This document shows positions 57,060 through 64,000 of a stretch of 64,000 nucleotides of DNA, one piece after another (position 1 is the stretch's first letter; the number at the start of each line of letters is the position of its first letter). Where the stretch lies: positions 9,700,658 to 9,764,657 of the forward strand of contig JACMZG010001914.1 in assembly GCA_018340805.1 (NCBI GenBank). The letters run 5' to 3'. The notes below the pieces were generated by a model. It did no database searches. It saw only the letters and a program-made list of their open reading frames with translations, and was not told where the DNA came from. Source of the stretch: Microvelia longipes (Eukaryota > Arthropoda > Insecta > Hemiptera > Veliidae). The translations under genes and the position numbers were made by a program.

Positions 57060-57780
57060 AAGAAGATAGTTCCAAGAAAAGTTTTATAGATAGAACAAGT
57101 TAAAGTGATGTAGAAATTCATACAGTAGGGATGGGGACACAGTGATCCAACTCCCTGGTTTAAGGTGGTCCTAAAAAAACAGGGGCTAGTTGCATCAACT
57201 ACCACACCGAGCGCTAGTTTTCACCTTGTACAACTGTTATCAATATTGTTATCAGTTTTAAATCGAGACGTCTATAAACTAGAATGTAAACAAGACAAAT
57301 TTTCTGAACATTTTTAGTTGTTTATAAAGTTATTTATTTAGAAAATAAGATAAATTTATGATTTTTTCCATTAAAAGAATAAGTATAGAAGCAATAAACA
57401 CGCAAATTAATTTCCATTTCAGCACGTCATGGTTATCATGATGTCAGGTCTAGATAAAAACAACATATAAGCGTTTATATTTTTGTAACATTTTATAAAA
57501 ATTATACATTTTAAATAATTAATAAAATTTTTAATATAGTTAAAGACCCCTTTAAATAATTTTAATCTTGAAAATGAAGAAATAATGATTTTATATATGC
57601 TGTACAAGGTGAACCGACCCGCTTCTAGTGGAGACACGGCGAACTTAAAGCAGGCCCATCTAAAAGAGCTTATTCCGGGGGAGTTGGACCACTGTGTCCA
57701 GCGCCCCCACCCACCCCTACTGTATGAATTTCTACATCACTTTAATTGCCCCATATTACTGTTAGTACGTCAAATACTCC
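57060..57780. repeat. Foldback repeat in intron 1 of the unidentified gene
   Basis: 57100-57235 (GTGATGTAGAAATTCATACA ... CACCTTGTACAACTG) is roughly the reverse complement of 57600-57745 (GCTGTACAAGGTGAACCG ... TGTATGAATTTCTACATCAC). Loop ~360 bp. Confidence 0.75.
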
Positions 57781-57783
57781 CTG

Positions 57784-58191
57784 CAGTCTATCGTATTGTT
57801 AAAAAATCCCCAAGGTCATGAGCATTTTGGGGATTGACCAATCAGAGAAGCCGCTGCCAACCTCACACTTAAAAAGAGAAAAAAATATCCTTACAACCAT
57901 AACCGATGTAGGGAAATAATCTTCTTTCCGGGAATCGTTTACTTTGTTTGTGGTCCTTCTCGTGTGTCCATGTCTTCAAAAACTACTATCAAATTAATCA
58001 TAAAAATGATATTATAAAATAAAACTACACACAAGAAACATAAAAAAACATTGCCAAAAAAATTCGGGTAAGAAATAACCTGATTTGTTTACATAGTTTT
58101 TTCCCACTCCCTTCTTGCAGGGATTTTTTGTCTTTAAAATTGGCGGTGTCTAAACTGACCTGTCAAGATTTTTAAAGTAGTCAATAGACTG
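57784..58191. mobile_element. TA-flanked mariner-type MITE, copy 2
   Basis: Reverse-orientation relative of 46059-46459: CAGTCTATCGTATTGTTAAA ... AGTCAATAGACTG|TA. Shares GGGGATTGACCAATCAGAGA and CTGACCTGTCAAGATTTTTAAA. Ends more diverged than in copy 1. Confidence 0.85.
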
Positions 58192-58377
58192 TAAAAAGTT
58201 CTATACAAGCAAGACCGTGGGTCAGAGTATAACTTTTGGTCGTCTACAGCTTGACACCTACCTATAACTAGTCACCCTTTACAATTTCTAAAAGTGCTCT
58301 TCAGTAGCTGATCATCATGCATTGTCTTGTGTTTCGTTTTCTATTTGTTTATATTTTTGTCTTTATAAATACAGTTT

Positions 58378-59212
<835 letters not shown>

Positions 59213-59460
59213 GATATCTGGAGTACAAAGTCATGTGAATTATTCAGTGTTAGCTCTTGATAATGATGATGATGATAGTAATCCAACTACTCCATATCCC
59301 TTAGGCACTAACCTGGCAGTGCAAGTTTACTTATGTTCCTATATGAAGCCATCACAAGTTTTATTTTGTGGCCATCAAGCTCTGGCGCCTCCATCCATTT
59401 GCCTTACCATCCAGACACCCCAAAGCAACCCACAGTATTATTCGTTTTTAAATATATCTA
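59213..59460 (+). CDS. Second exon of the unidentified secretory-pathway gene
   Basis: Acceptor TTTTTTAG, donor GTAAGT; 248 bp. Encodes ISGVQSHVNYSVLALDNDDD DSNPTTPYPLG, then TNLAVQVYLCSYMKPSQVLF CGHQALAPPSICLTIQTPQS and NPQYYSFLNIS. Three Cys in a spacing reminiscent of (Y/F)-x-(V)-C ... C ... A-x-I-C of MRH-type domains, plus NYS and NIS sequons, fit a luminal or extracellular protein. Family not established. Codon content and low-complexity profile differ from adjacent intron. The rest of the gene lies to the right of the window or was not recognised. Confidence 0.55.
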
Positions 59461-60054
59461 GTAAGTATTTTATTTTTTAATTTTTTTTTGTAAAATTAAT
59501 ACAGTAATAGTTTAAGGTTTGATCAGTTGACAGTCTGTTAAAAAGATATGTGAACAGGAATTTTCTCTAAGGGGTTGAAATATAATTAAATCAAGATTTC
59601 CTTTTATTATTGATGTGTAGAAAAATACATTTGTGTAACAAGTCTTTAACAAGTTTAAGACCTTTTATAAACCTTTAAATTAAAGGATTTGTTGTTTTTT
59701 TATGAGTTTTACAAAAAAAATCTAACCTGTAGCTGCTCCACAAGTCTTTGGCTCAAAAGAAAATCCTTGTGTATTGTTTTTATTGTTGTTACATTGCATT
59801 GTGCAATGTCATTCTTGAATTTTCAATGATCAAGCTCCTTGGGGGCCTATGAAGCAGGTCTGTGAAGCTTGTCACTGCCACATATTATAATTCTAGGCCA
59901 TAGGATTACAAATTTGTTCCCCTCCACAGGCCCTTGATCCGCTATGCATCAAATGGCCCAACATGCATGAATCTAGTGCAACACTCTTCATCTTCAGTGA
60001 TCCTGCAATTATTATTTGATAACTTCTTTATGAATCTTTTATCTTTAATAAAAA
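59461..60054. other. Intron sequence, no gene seen
   Basis: No repeat or coding signal recognised. Confidence 0.4.
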
Positions 60055-60068
60055 AAATATGTTCTATT

Positions 60069-60657
60069 AGTAATAATAGTAGTGATAGTAATATGGGGGG
60101 AGTGATAGTAACTACCAGGCAAGTAGGCCACGTTGATGGGCCCTTTTTGCCAGCTCCCTAAGATAGTGTTCTACTCCTTTTAATTTCAAGTGTAGGTATA
60201 TTTTCTCTAATCTAGACAGAAAAGCCGTGAATTTCTATGGTTCCTCTCATGCTTTTTCAAGCAATCATACATATTTTCACTGACTCCTATAGTCTAGAGA
60301 AAACTAGGAACAACATGTGCCCTCACTGTTAAACCAAACCCTCCACACACTTTAAACTACAAGGCAGAAACTGTATAGTATTATTATGAATCTACTACAA
60401 GGGTCCTACATTTTGCTTATACCCAGTTTAATTTAGGGTAAGGGATCTTTAACGAGTACCTGACAACGCACAGGCTCGAGACCACCGGCTTTACATCCCT
60501 TCTGAAGGACATGGTACGCAGAATTTTTATCCCTCTCATAAAAACCCCAGAGGCCCGTGCTGGGATTGAACCTATGACTAAATAAACTCAGAAGTTTTAA
60601 GTCCATTCATTCTGTGTATTGGCAGCATACCTTAATCACTACACCATGGGTGACTCT
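60069..60657 (-). mobile_element. tRNA-derived SINE family 1, copy with 14-bp duplication
   Basis: A perfect 14-bp duplication AAATATGTTCTATT (60055-60068, 60658-60671) fixes the ends. On the minus strand the head has CACCCATGGTGTAGTGATTA AGG (box A) and GGTTCAATCCCAGCACGGG (box B). The 3' part carries GAGCTGGCAAAAAGGGCCCA ... GGCCTACTTGCCTGGTAG and a (TAC/ATT)n end. The tail resembles the LINE end at 43270-43360. Confidence 0.9.
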
Positions 60658-60671
60658 AAATATGTTCTATT

Positions 60672-60910
60672 ATAACGCCTCCTTGGGTGAGGTCGTTAGA
60701 GCATTAGTCTTTACACTGACCTTTGACACCCACGGAGGTCTGGGGTTCGCATCCCAGGTTACGCTCTGATTTTATATAAAATTATTGTTTAGATAAATTA
60801 TCACCATCTTTTGAATACACTTTGAGTGTAATGGTTGCTACTACCACCTGAGGTGGTTCCCGCAGGGTTTATCCCTGATGAGCCGCAAGGCTCTAAACGG
60901 GTAATTTTTT
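60672..60910 (+). mobile_element. tRNA-derived SINE family 2, copy 2
   Basis: Head CCTTGGGTGAGGTCGTTAGA GC (box A region) and GGGGTTCGCATCCCAG (box B). Body CACCTGAGGTGGTTCCCGCA as at 40430; hairpin GAGCCGCAAGGCTC, then a T-rich end. Lies next to the family 1 SINE. Confidence 0.82.
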
Positions 60911-61242
60911 TTATTTTTTTGGTAATTTTAATTTATTTTATTGAACTTCCAAAGGAAAAATAAGTTTATATTTTATTTGTAAATGTTAATTATATTTGTA
61001 ATTGTAAAAGAACTACTCCAAAAGTTTTCACTTGCTAGAATTTTATGAATGAAATAGTATATTCATTTCATTTAGATAAAGTATTATCTCAATGAATGAA
61101 CTCGAGCTCCTTATCTATTCTTTCCTTCCTTATCTATTGTTATGCATCTATCTTGTTAATGGCTGAATAATTTTTGATAAGGTTTAAACCCTCTATTTTT
61201 TACTACGTAGTTATTACAAGGCATTTTACCAAATATTGAAGT

Positions 61243-61460
61243 AATATATAAACCAAGTAGGGAAACTCCCCTATATTAACCTGTGTAAAAAAATTCAGAC
61301 ATGTGTGACATGTGAGATGTGTGAGCCACCTGACAGCTGGCTCAAAAAATAAAAAATAGCTAAAATTAGAATTACTGCGCATGACCCTTTTAGGATTTAG
61401 GTTTTTTATTTAATTTTATTGGCAACACTGATAACATTAGGTGTTATACTTTTCATCGTT
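61243..61460 (+). repeat. Dispersed repeat, uninterrupted copy
   Basis: GTAATATATAAACCAAGTAG, AGCTGGCTCAAAAAATAAAA, TTTATTGGCAACACTGATAA: the intact counterpart of the repeat split by the MITE at 15397. Confidence 0.85.
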
Positions 61461-62431
61461 TTTTTTTGACAGAAACGGACGAAACTTTTATGAAACTTTT
61501 TAACGGAAATCATGACACCTGGCAACTTTAGTGACCGCTTTACAGTCACTTTATCTTCTAAGCGTGCTTCGCAGACCTTACTAGCTGGAATTTCCTTTGC
61601 AAATTCCCCTAAAAGGAAATAATTGATTTCTCATGGTGTCAATAAGAAAAGAAAAAGTATAAAATTAGTGTAATTTTTTTTTACTTTTTACATATTTCCA
61701 AAGAGAATGAGCTTATGAGGTTGAGGGGGTCATGAAAGGGGGGGGGGAGAGAAGTGTTTTTTTTTGTAATGGATTTCAACCTCATCCTTGGGTCTAACTT
61801 CCGCAGAATCAGAATTTAGAAAATTTGCTAAAAGAGGGACTCCCTGACCACAAATATATGTTTATATATGTGTGTGCATGCATGAGAACTACACATTCTT
61901 TCAAACTAATACGTTTGAAAATTCGCTAATACCATGGCCATATGACACTTAAAAAACTACTACTAACTGCCACAAAAATAACCATGTACTTGGCAAAGAT
62001 GCCAAATTGTCTTTGTTGTAATATTGTAACCATAGAAAAGGAATATTGTTCCTTTATTTTGCTGGTTATGAGAAAGACTAGCTTGTCTTCTATTAGCTAG
62101 CCAGTGATTAAACATCTTATCTTATCTAGATTGATAATATTTTTTTACATTACGTGTATAAATAAATTTCTCTTAAGAAATGTGCATATGAAAGCAGTTT
62201 TAAATCAATGAAACTGGTTGTTATTATGTAAAAAATATTTATGTTCTCCTGCATCCCGCAAGCAGTTCAAAGTATGATGTGTTGACTCAAGTATTCTGAG
62301 AAATGCTTGTCTCAATGCTTTTGAAGTGTAAATATTTGGCTTTATAAACATAATTTGATATGAATATGTTTTATATTTTCCTAGAAATGATAACAGCCTA
62401 TGAAGTTTAAATAAATAAAACTTCTTCCTTA
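61461..62431. other. No gene seen
   Basis: No recognised gene or repeat. A G run at 61736-61750 is notable in this AT-rich context. Confidence 0.4.
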
Positions 62432-62459
62432 TAATATATATATATATATTATATATAAG

Positions 62460-62543
<84 letters not shown>

Positions 62544-62689
62544 TATATATATATATACACAATAGAAAAATGAAAGACGCACTCGCGAATAACAAACCAA
62601 AAAAAACAGATGGTAAATTATAGTGAAAAAGAAAAGAAATAAGAAAAGAAAATATTATATATATATATGAACACCCTGTATATTATATA

Positions 62690-62734
<45 letters not shown>

Positions 62735-62983
62735 ATATATTATATATATATATAACAAATAGAAAAATTGAAAGATACTTATTTTAACAAACCAAAACAA
62801 AACATGGTAAAATATATTATAAAAAAATAATATATGTAAATATATATATATATTTTATTATATTATATATATAATTATATATATATATATTATATTTTAT
62901 ATATATATTTATTATATTATATTATATTATATTATATTATATTATATATATATATTATATATATTATATTATATTATATTATA

Positions 62984-63029
<46 letters not shown>

Positions 63030-63057
63030 ATATATATATATATATTATATATAATAT
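62432..63057. repeat. Compound (TA)n region
   Basis: Three TA blocks (62432-62560, 62655-62752, 62838-63057) separated by two similar spacers (ACAATAGAAAAATGAAAGAC ... and ACAAATAGAAAAATTGAAAG ...). GAACACCCTGTATA at 62668 is a relic of a CACCCTG|TA element end. Confidence 0.9.
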
Positions 63058-63200
63058 ACAGGTGTTTCATATAAGTGTCCACCAGAAAAGGAGGTGATAG
63101 TACTCCTTAAAAGGAACAAAAAATGTCCCATAATTTAAAACCCCGATCTCCAACCGTTTTCCACAAGGTCAAATTAATATTTCAAAAATATTTGTAAATA
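63058..63200 (+). mobile_element. Truncated copy of the 1.2-kb foldback element
   Basis: TA|CAGGTGTTTCATATAAGTGT CCACCAGAAAAGGAGG and onward match the first ~145 bp of 48252-49450, then diverge. The other arm is missing. Confidence 0.88.
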
Positions 63201-64000
63201 TTCAAATTTTGTAAATTGTAAATTTTCTATAGTTATTTATCTATAGTTAAGCCCCGGGGCTAGATCTTTGTTTAGTTTGTAGTTCATTCTCGATAGTATA
63301 CACAGCTAGCTATGTTAGATACCTTATCTGTTTTCTTTCTGTTAACGGCTTTAGTTTGTTATTAAACACTTTCTGATGAAGACCTAATTCATGGTCGAAA
63401 GTTAAATGTTGTTTTATTTATCATGACCAAACCTCATAACTTTATTATTTTTGTTTATGTTACTGTTGAATTCATGTTTTATGTATTAACTATACTCGCT
63501 GCGCTATTTCTTCCAACAAGAAAAAAAAACAGCTGTTTTAATAGAAACAGCAGGTGTCAACTTCGGAGAGAAAAAAATACCTACAGGTACTTGGTTGACG
63601 TCAAAGGATAACCATAGTACAACCCCCCAGTGGGCGTGCTCTTTTATGTTATAATTCTTTTGCTCATACATATAGAATTATCAAATGCTATAATTATTTG
63701 CGCTACCGCTAGATAATAAAGATTTATATGTTGTATTTCTTTGATGTTACGAAACAAATGATGTTTCTCTTTTGTTTGGCCAGATTGTTAAGGTTTAAAA
63801 GAGAGAAAAACTTTTAGATCAATCAAAATATAAATAATATTTTTGAATCAAAGAAAAAAAATTATGTGTAGAATTACAAAAAAAAAGTTTATTTTTCCTT
63901 AATAAATTCTTTATTGCATTAAGTTACATTAATAACAATAGGTTGCGTCTTAATATATTAAATAGAGAGAGAGAAAAACAAGAAAACAAACATTCTAATA
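63201..64000 (+). other. Repeat-like sequence without gene
   Basis: 63373-63402 (CTGATGAAGACC ... GGTCGAAAGT) resembles the hammerhead-like end of Penelope-type elements but lacks GUC. 63525-63600 is an inverted relative of 28885-28962. The remainder is AT-rich and unassigned. Confidence 0.4.

Noticed and set aside
60872..60900. CTGATGAGCCGCAAGGCTCT as a possible hammerhead in the SINE tail
   Set aside because: GAAA is replaced by UCUAAA and there is no paired cleavage triplet; the other SINE copy (40470) has only a simple hairpin.

Overview
The window is nuclear DNA of an arthropod, most likely an insect. It is AT-rich and repeat-dense, with spliced genes (GT-AG introns up to about 5.4 kb), insect-type transposons (a DD41D mariner with a DUF4817-type head, Jockey/CR1-like and RNase H-bearing LINEs, tRNA-derived SINEs) and an insect/mite group-7-allergen-like gene. 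The order cannot be fixed from sequence alone.

Three host genes are supported. (1) A gamma-syntrophin gene on the + strand fills 16568-39227. Ten exons join without a break into a 505-residue protein with a PDZ domain, a PH domain and the syntrophin-unique C-terminus. A symmetric 63-bp candidate cassette exon lies at 29287-29349. (2) A single-exon secreted protein of the Der p 7/TULIP-like group-7 allergen family lies at 50491-51183 (+). (3) The 5' end of an unidentified secretory-pathway gene (signal-peptide exon 56830-56960, next exon 59213-59460) runs off to the right.

The rest is mostly mobile and tandem DNA. Positions 1-6546 look like one large DD41D mariner element: a transposase broken by two frameshifts lies between inverted arrays of a ~337-bp monomer, and the right end reads CACCCTG|TA. 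Introns and flanks carry hAT-type MITEs with 8-bp target duplications (two families, several nested), TA-flanked mariner-type MITEs, a 1.2-kb foldback element, LINE remnants, two tRNA-derived SINE families (one with a tail like that of a LINE present in the window), repeats containing 5S rRNA internal-promoter sequence, at least ten minisatellites and over a dozen long (TA)n tracts.

The observations most worth following are a complete hammerhead-ribozyme core inside a ~208-bp dispersed repeat (17793-17832 and 31933-31973), whose stem I is almost absent and in one copy replaced by a palindromic GGCGCC, and the mariner element whose terminal repeats appear to have grown into tandem arrays.
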